The notes beneath the pieces are model-generated. The model was given only the letters and a program-made list of their open reading frames with translations, searched no databases and was not told the DNA's origin. From the NCBI GenBank assembly GCA_963667595.2, contig CAXXWD010000011.1, forward strand, positions 1-64,000: a stretch of DNA of 64,000 bases, written 5' to 3'. The first letter of the stretch is position 1. Every line of letters starts with the position of its first letter. The DNA is from JAHJQZ01 sp963667595. Its GTDB lineage: Bacteria > Pseudomonadota > Alphaproteobacteria > Rhizobiales > Devosiaceae. Of the stretch, positions 17,348 through 25,599 are shown one piece after another. The position numbers and the translations under genes were made by a program.

Positions 17348-18228
17348 TTCTCTTCTCCCGAGGCAACGCGGTTGGCAATGCGGAAATAAAGGAAGGTGAA
17401 GATGGAAAGGAAGATGCAGATCAACACCGCCCGGGCCGACCCCTGGCCATAGTAGTATTTGCCGATGCCGGTCTTGTAGGTGTCGATGATCATCGTCGTC
17501 GTCTGCCCGGACGGGCCGCCCTGGGTCAGGATCCAGATGATGTCGAAGGAGTTGAACGTCGCGATCAGGGAGAGGATCGACATGGTCACCATGGCCGGCG
17601 CGATCATCGGCAGGGTGATGCGGCGGAACCGGTACCAGCGCCCTGCCCCGTCGGTCCAGGCCGCTTCGTAAAGATCGCGCGGCACGGACTGTACGGCGGC
17701 AAGCAGGTAGATCGTCACCATCGGGACGCCGATCCACACATCGGTGATGATGGTGGCCCAGAAGGCGGTGGTCCCGTAGGCGAGGAAGGGGAACGGCTTG
17801 TCGATGATGCCGAGATTCTGCAGAACGCCGGAGATCATGCCGAACTGACCGTTATACATCCAGCCCCACATGAAGATGCCGATGGCCATCGGGATGATCC
17901 AGGGCGGCATGGTCAGAATGCGGAAGACCGTCCGGCCGGGCACGGCCGCGTTGAGCAGCACCGCGCCGAACGTGCCGATGATCATCTTGGTGCCGACCGA
18001 GAAGAAGGTCCAGATGAAGGTCCGGACGATGATATTGCCGAAACGGGGCTTGAAGATCTTCTGGTAGTTTTCCCAGCCGACGAAATTGACGACAGGCTTG
18101 AGCGCGGCGTCGGTAAAGGAGAGATTGATGGTATCGGCCAATGGATAGGCCACAATAAACAGGATGTAGATCACCGCAGGTAATAAAAGCAAAACAGCGA
18201 AGATCTGCGCACTCCGTCCCGATGTCAT
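17344..18228 (-). CDS. carbohydrate ABC transporter permease (MalF type)
   Basis: An inner-membrane permease of 294 residues with six helices. The first is FAVLLLLPAVIYILFIVAYP. The coupling region is PRDLYEAAWTDGAGRWYRFRRITLPMIAP. It lies 24 bases downstream of the Gfo/Idh dehydrogenase gene and overlaps the next permease by ATGA. Substrate is inferred from neighbours only. Confidence 0.93.
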   Translation of the reverse strand: MTSGRSAQIFAVLLLLPAVIYILFIVAYPLADTINLSFTDAALKPVVNFVGWENYQKIFKPRFGNIIVRTFIWTFFSVGTKMIIGTFGAVLLNAAVPGRTVFRILTMPPWIIPMAIGIFMWGWMYNGQFGMISGVLQNLGIIDKPFPFLAYGTTAFWATIITDVWIGVPMVTIYLLAAVQSVPRDLYEAAWTDGAGRWYRFRRITLPMIAPAMVTMSILSLIATFNSFDIIWILTQGGPSGQTTTMIIDTYKTGIGKYYYGQGSARAVLICIFLSIFTFLYFRIANRVASGEEK

Positions 18229-18252
18229 CTCCGTTCCCCCTTGTCTTGCCTC

Positions 18253-19473
18253 TTACGATTTCTGGTAGGCGCCGAGTCCGTAACTGTCGAAATGCTTCCA
18301 GGTTTCAGTCAGGTCGAGCACCTGACGCTTGGCGCGCGCCTCATCCATCTTGATGGCCGTCAGCCCCGCCGCCAACCCGTCGACGATGGAAACCGGCAGT
18401 GGCTTGCCGTCTGTCAGATGGGCGAAGATGTCCGCGATCATCTGTTCGTCGGCGCCGTAGTGAACGGAGTACCCGGATGCCTGATAGCTCTTGTCGATGA
18501 GTTTCTTGCCCGAATAGGAGTCATGCACGCGGAAGAAATTCCGGACGAAATCGCCCTCGGCCATCCCCATCGATCCCATCACCGCGAAACGTCTGTATTC
18601 GTCGGGAACGTTGAGATTGGTGTGGAAACACAGGTTCGAGCCGTCTTCGAACTCGGCCAGCGCCACCTGATAGTCGATGATGTCGCCCTCGGAATCGAAC
18701 ACCTTGTCGGTGCCCATCCAGCCGCTCGGCTTGACGTAATAAACGTCGAGATTGTTGATGCCCCTCTGACGTGGATCGTTTTCCGGCACGAAACTCTTGC
18801 GTCCCCCGAAGCTCGAAACGCGCAGGGCGCGGGCGCCGACCAGGCCCTGATAGAGGTCGATGTCGTGGCAGCACTTTTCGAGAATGAAGCCGCCCGACCA
18901 CGGCGTCGAACGCCGCCAGTCGCGCATGAAAAACGCGCCGTGATAGGGCGCGATGTGTTCACACGCCTCAATGGACGTGATGGTTCCGAGCGTGCCGTCG
19001 TTGCGGGCGGCGACGAGATCGCGATAAAGCGGCGCGTAACGCAGGACCAGCCCGATCATGACGTTGTCGGTCGATCCGCTCTTTTTCAGGAGATCGAGCA
19101 GCGTGAAGGTGTCTTGTTCGGTCGTCACCACCGGCTTTTCGGTGAAAATCTTGAGGCCGAGTTCCAGACCCTCGCGGATATGGGTGAGATGCATGTGGTT
19201 GGGCGAGCCGATCATCAGCAGGTCGAGATTTTCGGCCTTGTGCATCTCGACAATGGTTTCGTAGGCCGGACCGGCATCGAGCGGCGCACGGATTTCCGGC
19301 CCGAGATCGCGCGGACGCCCATCGGGGTCGAGTCCGATGACGCCTGCGGGGATGTCGTGACCGACCGGAGACGGATCGACATAACCTACAAAACGCGCTT
19401 CCGGCACGACCAGTTTGACAATGCGCGCCAGATAGCCAAGCCGATAGCCAAGCCCGACAATTCCGATCTTCAT
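18253..19473 (-). CDS. Gfo/Idh/MocA-family NAD(P)-dependent oxidoreductase
   Basis: A sugar or sugar-alcohol dehydrogenase-like protein of 406 residues. Residues 1-120 form the Rossmann fold (KIGIVGLGYRLGYLARI; LLMIGSPNHMHLTHI; the EKPVVTT strand with the conserved EKP). The C-terminal alpha/beta domain has ILEKCCHDIDLYQGLVGA, where H and D fit the usual active site. It is the first gene of the ABC operon. AGGA lies upstream of the ATG, and a near-perfect RpiR-type palindrome is centred 42 bp upstream. A dehydrogenase leading a GlcNAc-region transporter suggests oxidation or epimerisation of a modified amino sugar, which standard GlcNAc breakdown does not need. Confidence 0.88.
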   Translation of the reverse strand: MKIGIVGLGYRLGYLARIVKLVVPEARFVGYVDPSPVGHDIPAGVIGLDPDGRPRDLGPEIRAPLDAGPAYETIVEMHKAENLDLLMIGSPNHMHLTHIREGLELGLKIFTEKPVVTTEQDTFTLLDLLKKSGSTDNVMIGLVLRYAPLYRDLVAARNDGTLGTITSIEACEHIAPYHGAFFMRDWRRSTPWSGGFILEKCCHDIDLYQGLVGARALRVSSFGGRKSFVPENDPRQRGINNLDVYYVKPSGWMGTDKVFDSEGDIIDYQVALAEFEDGSNLCFHTNLNVPDEYRRFAVMGSMGMAEGDFVRNFFRVHDSYSGKKLIDKSYQASGYSVHYGADEQMIADIFAHLTDGKPLPVSIVDGLAAGLTAIKMDEARAKRQVLDLTETWKHFDSYGLGAYQKS

Positions 19474-19507
19474 TTCTTCACGTCCTGATTTCTGTACGCA
19501 GACAAAC

Positions 19508-19522
19508 TGAAAATTATTTTCA
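19508..19522. promoter_or_regulatory. predicted RpiR-family operator before the Gfo-ABC operon
   Basis: TGAAAAT-T-ATTTTCA is a perfect 7-bp inverted repeat around one base, 35 bp upstream of the dehydrogenase start. AT-rich palindromes of this form are known targets of RpiR-type amino-sugar regulators. Weaker versions occur beside the local rpiR gene. Confidence 0.65.
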
Positions 19523-19539
19523 AACCTTTGCGAGGTTTG
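19521..19539 (-). terminator. stem-loop after cutC, touching the operator
   Basis: CAAACCT and AGGTTTG form a 7-bp stem with a 5-base loop, 85 bases after the cutC stop. It could end the nag transcript just before the Gfo-ABC promoter. The T tract is weak. Confidence 0.4.
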
Positions 19540-19623
19540 GGGGCGCCGTCAACCGAAAAATGCCCTTCATTTCGGCAATTCATGTAATTTGTTTTCTTTT
19601 TCATCTTCCCCCTCAATCTCGCG

Positions 19624-20418
19624 TCAGGTTTTGACGCCAGTGTCGACTTCCGGATCCGGCGCCGCGATGGCGGCCAGCATGCGCCGCATCTCCGCAACGG
19701 CTTCCGGATCGACCATCTTGACCGGCGAGGCCGGCACAAAACCGAAATCGACCAGTTCTTTCGCCGGCGACCCTACGGGCCGGGTGCAGGACGCATGGAT
19801 TTCGGTGATCCCGGTCGATCGGATAACCTGTCCGACATTGCCCAGGGTGATGCCACCGCCCGGCATGATGGAAATGCGACCTGCGGCATAGGTCTGCAGC
19901 TTGACCAGCAGATCGAGCCCTTCGGGCACGCTCTTTTTCTGACCGGAGGTCAGGATGCGGGAAAACCCGATCGCGACCGCCTGATCGATGGCCTCGAAGG
20001 GATCGGGCGTCAGGTCGAACACGCGGTGAAGACAGGTCCGCATCGGACCGGCCGCCTCGACCAGACGCTTGAGAATGTCGATATCAAGTGTGGCGTCCGG
20101 TTTGGCGACGCCGAGGACCACGCCTTCGATCCCGAGCGCCCGCGCCTCGGCGATATCCTTTTCCATCAGGGTAATCTCGTCGGGCGTGAACACGAAGCCA
20201 CCGGCCCGCGGACGGATCATCGCCATGATCGGCATGCCCGATTCCTGCGCCATGCGCATGAAGCCCGGGCTCGGGGTCAATCCACCGACGCTGAGGGCGC
20301 TGACCAGTTCCACCCGATCCGCACCGCCGGACACCGCCGCCGCCACGCCGGCCGGTTCGTCGGCACAGATTTCCAGCACCGTTCGCTTGAAGACCGGATC
20401 GTTCACGTGTCGGTTCAT
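19624..20418 (-). CDS. cutC: CutC family TIM-barrel protein
   Basis: A cytoplasmic protein of 264 residues. CutC signatures are LEICADEPAGVAAAVSGGAD, RVELVSALSVGGLTPSPGFM, MIRPRAGGFVFTPDE, the HRVFDLTPDP segment and IMPGGGITLGNV near the C-terminus. CutC was first linked to copper tolerance, but its fold is a TIM barrel and the true reaction is unsettled. The start overlaps the stop of the GlcNAc kinase gene by four bases (ATGA), placing it firmly in the nag operon. This supports a role in sugar metabolism in this organism. It is the last gene of the nag transcript. Confidence 0.9.
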   Translation of the reverse strand: MNRHVNDPVFKRTVLEICADEPAGVAAAVSGGADRVELVSALSVGGLTPSPGFMRMAQESGMPIMAMIRPRAGGFVFTPDEITLMEKDIAEARALGIEGVVLGVAKPDATLDIDILKRLVEAAGPMRTCLHRVFDLTPDPFEAIDQAVAIGFSRILTSGQKKSVPEGLDLLVKLQTYAAGRISIMPGGGITLGNVGQVIRSTGITEIHASCTRPVGSPAKELVDFGFVPASPVKMVDPEAVAEMRRMLAAIAAPDPEVDTGVKT

Positions 20419-21335
20419 GCCGCGTCTCCAAGGTGTTCCATGCCGGCAAAAGCGGCGCCGACCAATCCGCCGTCGGCGGCGTAACGGCCCGGCACGACCA
20501 GCGTCTCGTCCCGCGGCATCAGAACCAGAGCCCTGACGCGCTCGTCGATCCGGGCGATCAGGTCGGGGGCCGACGCCAGTCCGCCACCGACAGGAACGCT
20601 GTCGAGGCCGATGGTGTTGACGAGGAGGTTGAGGACGCGCGCGACGTTCTCGACATAAACGGCAACGGTTTTTTCAGCGCCGGTCGCGCCGGCACGCCAG
20701 GCCGAGATGATGGCGCCGCTGTCGAGGCTTTCGCCATTCAGGGCCTGATGGATGCGTTCGAGACCGCGTGCGCCGCCAAGCGTATCGAGGCAACCGTGCC
20801 GCCCGCAGCCGCAATCGAAATCGGGCAAGGGTTCGCGCAAGAGTCCGCCGGCCATGCGGTCTACGATCGGAGAATGTCCCCATTCCCCGGCGATGCCATC
20901 GGCGCCGCGCACCAGCCGCCCGTCGATGACGAGGCCGCCGCCGAGACCGGAACCGAGGATGATGGCGAAGACATTGGGTTTGCCTCGCGCCACCCCGTGA
21001 CGCGATTCGGCCAGCGCAAAGCAATCGGCGTCATTGGTGATGACCACCTTGCGGCCGAGACGGTTGTCGAGATCGGGCTGAAGCACGCGTCCATTGACGC
21101 TGGCAATGTTGGCGATGACCGCCCGCCCGCTCGTGGTTTCGATGAAGCCGGCAATTGAGATCGACACAATCTCAACCTGCCCCGGCAGGCTGGCGATGAT
21201 GGATTTGAGCGTTTCGACAAAGGCATCGTAATCATCGACAGGCGTTTTCACCCGCCCCAGTTCCGGCACCAGACCCGACGCATCGGGAACGCCGTATTTG
21301 ATGAAGGAACCGCCGATGTCGAAACAAGCGATCAT
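20415..21335 (-). CDS. nagK: ROK-family N-acetylglucosamine kinase
   Basis: It probably phosphorylates GlcNAc to GlcNAc-6-phosphate with ATP. The protein has 306 residues. The phosphate-1 motif is CFDIGGSFIKYG at the N-terminus, a catalytic Asp lies in TNDADCF (near 102-104), the zinc-binding His is in EWGH (H154) and its cysteines are in CGCGRHGC (C175, C177, C182). Upstream it overlaps nagA by four bases, and downstream it overlaps cutC by four bases. The operon context favours GlcNAc over glucose or fructose, though other N-acyl amino sugars are possible. Confidence 0.88.
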   Translation of the reverse strand: MIACFDIGGSFIKYGVPDASGLVPELGRVKTPVDDYDAFVETLKSIIASLPGQVEIVSISIAGFIETTSGRAVIANIASVNGRVLQPDLDNRLGRKVVITNDADCFALAESRHGVARGKPNVFAIILGSGLGGGLVIDGRLVRGADGIAGEWGHSPIVDRMAGGLLREPLPDFDCGCGRHGCLDTLGGARGLERIHQALNGESLDSGAIISAWRAGATGAEKTVAVYVENVARVLNLLVNTIGLDSVPVGGGLASAPDLIARIDERVRALVLMPRDETLVVPGRYAADGGLVGAAFAGMEHLGDAA

Positions 21336-22483
21336 GGCGCGTTTTCTCCCTTGCCCCGGATCCAGGTCCGCCTGACGGTCAGGGTTTGGGGATCGATGGC
21401 AACAAGATCGGCGTCGAAACCGGGCGCGACACGTCCGATGACCCCATCGAGCTTGAGGAACTGCGCCGGATAGACGGTCGCCATGCGCAAGGCTTCCTCT
21501 AACGGCAGCCCGAGCAGGCGGTGCGCATTCCTGACGGCGCTCATCATGTCGAGGTCGGACCCTGCCAGCGAGCCGTTCGCATTCACGATGCGCCCGCCGC
21601 GGGCATAGATGCGCTCGCCATAAAGCTCAAAACTCTTTTCGGCCGCGCCGACAGTGGCCATGGCATCGGTGATGAGCATGATCTTGCCCGTGACCTTGGC
21701 ATGTACGGCGTTGCGGGCCGAAACCGGATGCGAATGAAAACCGTCGACGATGAGACCGCACCAGGTCTCGGCGTCATCGAGCGCGCAGCCGACCACGCCC
21801 GGCGCCCGGCTATCCATCGGCGTCATGGCATTATAAAGATGGGTGAAGGCACGGATGCCTGCCTCAAGTCCCGCCCTGGCTTCCTCGTAGGTCGCCCCGG
21901 TGTGGCCGGCGCTGATCAGCAGGCCCTTTTTCACCAAACGCGCAATGGTCTCAGCCGGCACCTGTTCGGGGGCCAGCGTCACCATCACCCGCCCCATCCC
22001 TTCGGTGGAATAGATCGCCTCGATCCCCTGATCGAGCGGGCGGAAATAGCTGGCATCATGCGTGCCCTTGCGCTTCGGGCTCAGGCAGGGACCTTCGAAA
22101 TGAATGCCGCGAATACCGGGCGTGCCAGCGGCGATCGCCGCGCGCACGGCTTCGGCCGCCTCGGCCATGATCTGATCGGTATCGGTGATCAGCGTCGGCA
22201 TCAGCGTCGTCGTGCCGTACCGGCGATGACCGGCCACCATGGTCTCAAGACCGGCAACAGAGCGTTCGGAATTGAACATGACGCCGCCGCCGCCATTGAC
22301 CTGAACGTCGATGAACCCCGGAACGAGCATCAGCCCGACCAGATCCTCGATTTCGGCGCCTTCGGGCACCGAATCCGTCCCGGCCATCAGACCGGTGATC
22401 TTGCCATTTTCGATCCGGACGGTGTCGGGACTGATCCAGTCCTCGCCGTCGAAAATCCTGGCATTTTTCAGGAAACGCAACAT
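21332..22483 (-). CDS. nagA: N-acetylglucosamine-6-phosphate deacetylase
   Basis: It removes acetate from GlcNAc-6-phosphate to give glucosamine-6-phosphate. The protein has 383 residues, the usual length, in an amidohydrolase fold. PGFIDVQVNGGGG is the NagA form of the first metal motif. IRGIHFEGPCLSPKRKGTHD carries the metal-binding Glu. SAGHTGATYEEA, FTHLYNAMTPM, VDGFHSHP and LITDAMATVG give the other ligands and the catalytic Asp region. Its ATG shares one base with the stop of the preceding SIS gene. Confidence 0.96.
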   Translation of the reverse strand: MLRFLKNARIFDGEDWISPDTVRIENGKITGLMAGTDSVPEGAEIEDLVGLMLVPGFIDVQVNGGGGVMFNSERSVAGLETMVAGHRRYGTTTLMPTLITDTDQIMAEAAEAVRAAIAAGTPGIRGIHFEGPCLSPKRKGTHDASYFRPLDQGIEAIYSTEGMGRVMVTLAPEQVPAETIARLVKKGLLISAGHTGATYEEARAGLEAGIRAFTHLYNAMTPMDSRAPGVVGCALDDAETWCGLIVDGFHSHPVSARNAVHAKVTGKIMLITDAMATVGAAEKSFELYGERIYARGGRIVNANGSLAGSDLDMMSAVRNAHRLLGLPLEEALRMATVYPAQFLKLDGVIGRVAPGFDADLVAIDPQTLTVRRTWIRGKGENAP

Positions 22484-23520
22484 CAGTTCGTCTTCGTCAC
22501 TTTTCTCAAGTGTTCGGGTTGGTCGGGGTTGAAACCGCGCGCGAGCGCCAGGGTGCTGGCGGCGAGATAAAAACTCTGTATGGAGGCGAGCGGTGCGATG
22601 GCGGGATGAAGTCCCGGCACGATCGGCAGCGCCTGCGGTCCGGTTGCGCCTTCAAAGGCCGGCAGCACCAGCGCACCCTTGGCGGTCAGAATGTCGACCA
22701 GCGCCGTGGCGCTCTGGAGCGTCGCATCGTTTTGCCCGTTGACCAGAACCGGCAGTCCCGGATGCAGCAGGCCGAGCGGGCCATGCATGATTTCCGCCGA
22801 GCTGACCGCTTCGGCGTGCATCGCACTGGTTTCCTTGAGCTTCAAAGCCATTTCGAGCGCAGCGGCGAGACCGGGTCCCCGGCCGACCACGAAAGCGTTG
22901 GTGGCCTTTTCGAACGGCGCGACCAGCGCCGACCAATCGAGCGCCAGCGCCTTTGACAGCGTCTCGGGCAGGCCGTCCACCGCACGCAACAGATCGACGT
23001 TCCGCGCCACGGCGGCGACGAGCTGAGCGATGGCCGCCATGGAGGCCAGATAGGTCTTGGTCGCGGCAACGCTGAGTTCGGCGCCGGCATGCATCGGAAC
23101 GACGATGTCGGCGGCGTCGGCGACGGGCGAGGATTCCGCATTGACCAGGGCAAGGACCGTGGCGCCGCGCTTGCGTGCCCAGGCGGCGCCGGCGATCAGA
23201 TCGGGGCTTTCGCCAGACTGCGAGATAATCAGGAACAGGGCATCCCTCAAATCGATATGCGCATCATAGATCGAGGCAATCGAGGGAGGCAGCGACGTCG
23301 CCGGCATGCCGGTGTAAAGCTCGAACATATGCTGCGCATAGGTCGCCGCATGATCCGAACTGCCGCGCGCGCAGGTCATCAGAAGACGCGGCGGACGGGT
23401 GATCATCCGCTTGACCAGCGTATCGATGACGCCCCGATTGGCATCGAACTGGAAGGCGATGCGCTCGGGCGCTTCCGAGGTCTCGCTGACCATTTTGGTT
23501 GTCGTGCTGTCGTTTGCCAC
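22483..23520 (-). CDS. nagB-II: double-SIS glucosamine-6-phosphate deaminase/isomerase, NagB-II type
   Basis: It likely converts glucosamine-6-phosphate to fructose-6-phosphate and ammonia, replacing classical NagB. The 345-residue protein carries two SIS domains, like the isomerase half of GlmS. The first spans about residues 45-180 (LMTCARGSSDHAATYAQHMF, LIISQSGESPDLIAGA, ATKTYLASMAAIAQ). The second spans about 200-330 (FVVGRGPGLAAALEMALKLK, MHAEAVSSAEIMHGPLGLL). The GTG start at 23520 was chosen because TAGGAG lies eight bases upstream, inside the end of the GntR gene. Its stop shares a base with nagA. Confidence 0.9.
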   Translation of the reverse strand: MANDSTTTKMVSETSEAPERIAFQFDANRGVIDTLVKRMITRPPRLLMTCARGSSDHAATYAQHMFELYTGMPATSLPPSIASIYDAHIDLRDALFLIISQSGESPDLIAGAAWARKRGATVLALVNAESSPVADAADIVVPMHAGAELSVAATKTYLASMAAIAQLVAAVARNVDLLRAVDGLPETLSKALALDWSALVAPFEKATNAFVVGRGPGLAAALEMALKLKETSAMHAEAVSSAEIMHGPLGLLHPGLPVLVNGQNDATLQSATALVDILTAKGALVLPAFEGATGPQALPIVPGLHPAIAPLASIQSFYLAASTLALARGFNPDQPEHLRKVTKTN

Positions 23521-23531
23521 TCGAGTTGCTC

Positions 23532-24287
23532 CTACATCTTCAGTTCGGCGACGAAGTCGTAGCTGTCGCCGCGGTAATACGAACGCACGTATTCGATGGG
23601 ACGTCCGTCCGCGAGAAAGGATTGCTGTTCGATGAACAGCGCCGCCGACCCCGGCGGAACGCCGAGCAGGCGGGCCTGTTCCGTATCGAGCAGTTCGGCC
23701 CTGAGCTTTTGCAGCGCCCTGACCGGACGCTGGTTGTTTTTGTCCAGATGCAGATACAAAGACGTGCCGATATCCGCGTCTTCGGGCAGCGCATCGGCCG
23801 GGACGCAGGCCAGTTCCAGGCACATCGGCTTCTTGTTGGCATAGCGCACGCGATAGAGCCGGGTGACGAGTGTTCCTGGCGACAGCTCCAGCATATCGAT
23901 CTCGTTCGGCGTTGCGGGCGCGGTATGCCGGTCGAGCATCTTGTATTCAGGCGCCATGCCGCGCGAAGTCATTTCTTCCGAAAAGCTCGTCGGCATGGTC
24001 AACGGCATTTCGATACGACGCGAAACGAAGGTCCCCGCCCCCTGGCGCTGCACCAGAAGCCCGTCGGTGACGAGCGAGCGGATGGCATTGCGGACGGTGA
24101 CGCGGGAAACGCCGAGTGCCTGGGCAAGATCGCGTTCGGGAGGAAGAACGTCATCCTCGCCGAGTTCGCCATCGGCGATGGTGTCGCGAATGGCGCGCTG
24201 GATGCGGTGATAGAGCGGCGTGTAGCCATCATGCCGTCTGTCGACATGCGTTTTTATAGCAGAGATGAGATCCTCAAAACGTTGCAT
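23532..24287 (-). CDS. GntR/UTRA-family regulator, NagR/NagQ-like
   Basis: A transcription regulator of 251 residues. Residues about 15-85 form the winged helix (PLYHRIQRAIRDTI, LPPERDLAQALGVSRVTVRN, GLLVQRQGAGTFV). Residues about 105-250 form the UTRA ligand domain (LELSPGTLVTRLYRVRYA, PIEYVRSYYRGDSYDFV). First gene of the nag operon, so autoregulation is likely. The start at 24287 has GAGGG just upstream; an ATG 12 codons earlier is poorer. The effector is probably GlcNAc-6-phosphate or GlcN-6-phosphate, by analogy with NagR/NagQ. No convincing operator was found in the 247 bp upstream. Confidence 0.9.
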   Translation of the reverse strand: MQRFEDLISAIKTHVDRRHDGYTPLYHRIQRAIRDTIADGELGEDDVLPPERDLAQALGVSRVTVRNAIRSLVTDGLLVQRQGAGTFVSRRIEMPLTMPTSFSEEMTSRGMAPEYKMLDRHTAPATPNEIDMLELSPGTLVTRLYRVRYANKKPMCLELACVPADALPEDADIGTSLYLHLDKNNQRPVRALQKLRAELLDTEQARLLGVPPGSAALFIEQQSFLADGRPIEYVRSYYRGDSYDFVAELKM

Positions 24288-24534
24288 GGTCCCTCGGCAT
24301 CGCATCGTCTTTGCTCCTGCCAAGTGTTACCAATTAAATACCTATCGTCAACCGGTTTTCTACTGTCTGGAAATTGGTTGTTTATAGGCTTCATTCGGAG
24401 CCGCAAAGCGCCATGGTTTTCCACAAGACCAAACGTTTCATTTTTCTTTTATAGTCTGATCGTTAGCGGTTATTCTTCAGAGGTTGAACAGTGTTCGGGA
24501 TCAGACCAATCCGCCCTTGCATAACCAGGCATGA

Positions 24535-25355
24535 TCAGGCGCGGATCGACGGCTTTGCCTCCGGCACCCACTCGAAATTGGTATCAAACGGATAGGTCGG
24601 ATGGCTTTTGCGCGGGCGCGGCAAACGTTCGACATATTGGTCGACCACGCCGGCGGACAGCATCATCAAGGACGGGTTGGCGATAAGCGCCAGTTCGGGC
24701 GACAGATAACCCGATTTGACGACGACGATACCGGCTCTCAAAGGATCGAGCCCGAGCGCGGTGAAGTCCGCAATGTCATGATAAGGCCGTCGCCGGGCAG
24801 CAGGACAGGGATCGGCACCCAGACCACCGCCGGTTTGACGCCGGTTTCAAGGGCGCGGAACAGCATGTCGACGGCCCGGCACTGCGTCTCGAAAACATCG
24901 ATATGCGGCGCGGTCCGGTAGGTCGAGAAGATGTCGAGCGTATCGATGATCTTCTGGGAGAGATTGCCGTGAAGATCGTAGCTGACGGCGATGAGACAGT
25001 CGGGGCCGACCAGGTCGCGCGTGGCGGCGAGCCAGTCGCCTTCGGCATCCTCCAGACCATCGACAAAGACGGCGCCGTGCATGGCGAGATAGAGCCCATC
25101 GAGCGGCAGGATGGCCTTGAGCGCCGCAAGATATTCGGCCTTGAACCCTTCATAGGTTGCGCGAGAGACCGGACCGCCGGGCACGGCGCGTGCGTAAAAT
25201 GTCGGCAGATAGGTCGCCTCATGACGTTTCAGCACGTCGAAATAGGGCTTGTCCAGCATCTCGGCGCCACGCCAGATGGTGAAGTCTATATCCGACATCA
25301 GAACCGGATTGTAGGTCGAACATTCGGTGTGCAACCCACCGATACCAATACGCAC
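24535..25355 (-). pseudogene. M81-family (MlrC-like) metallopeptidase gene with a large internal deletion
   Basis: Full-length M81 proteins have about 490 residues. Here the N-terminal 190 or so are present (GGLHTECSTYNPVL, LYLAMHGAVFVDGLEDAEGD, the zinc-site DLHGN, TYRTAPHIDVFET, VWVPIPVLLPGD). The C-terminal 75 or so follow in another frame (IADFTALGLDPLRAGIVVVKSGYLSPEL, SHPTYPFDTNFEW). The join lies near 24770, and roughly 230 codons are missing. The start is GTG with AAAGGAC upstream. It lies upstream of, and in the same direction as, the GntR-nag genes. A real deletion or a misassembly could explain it; the enzyme cannot be functional as written. Confidence 0.88.
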
Positions 25356-25599
25356 GGGGACGTCCTTTCGTTTGACCGCTCGGCGAAACGGCGCCGGAGG
25401 CTAAGGACGAGCCCAATTTCCCGTTTCGGTCAAGTCGTCAGATGGTTGTCAGGCCCGGTTCGACCTTCCTGTTCAAACCCGCTTGTTTCCGACGCTGTTT
25501 CTTTCGAAAAAAACGCCTTTCCGGCACATTGCTGCCCAGATTACCCTCAAGCTTCAACACGCTGTGCACAGAATTGAACGTCGGTACCGCGCGAACTAA

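Noticed and set aside
16490..17737. A longer 415-residue form of the MalG-type permease.
   Set aside because: The first 130 residues are the alternate frame of the upstream permease. The ATGA overlap at 17347 marks the true start.
24288..24534. A possible GntR operator from ACCAATT and AATTGGT near 24330-24380.
   Set aside because: The two halves are almost 40 bp apart and do not match the usual GntR/UTRA GT-N-TA-N-AC pattern.
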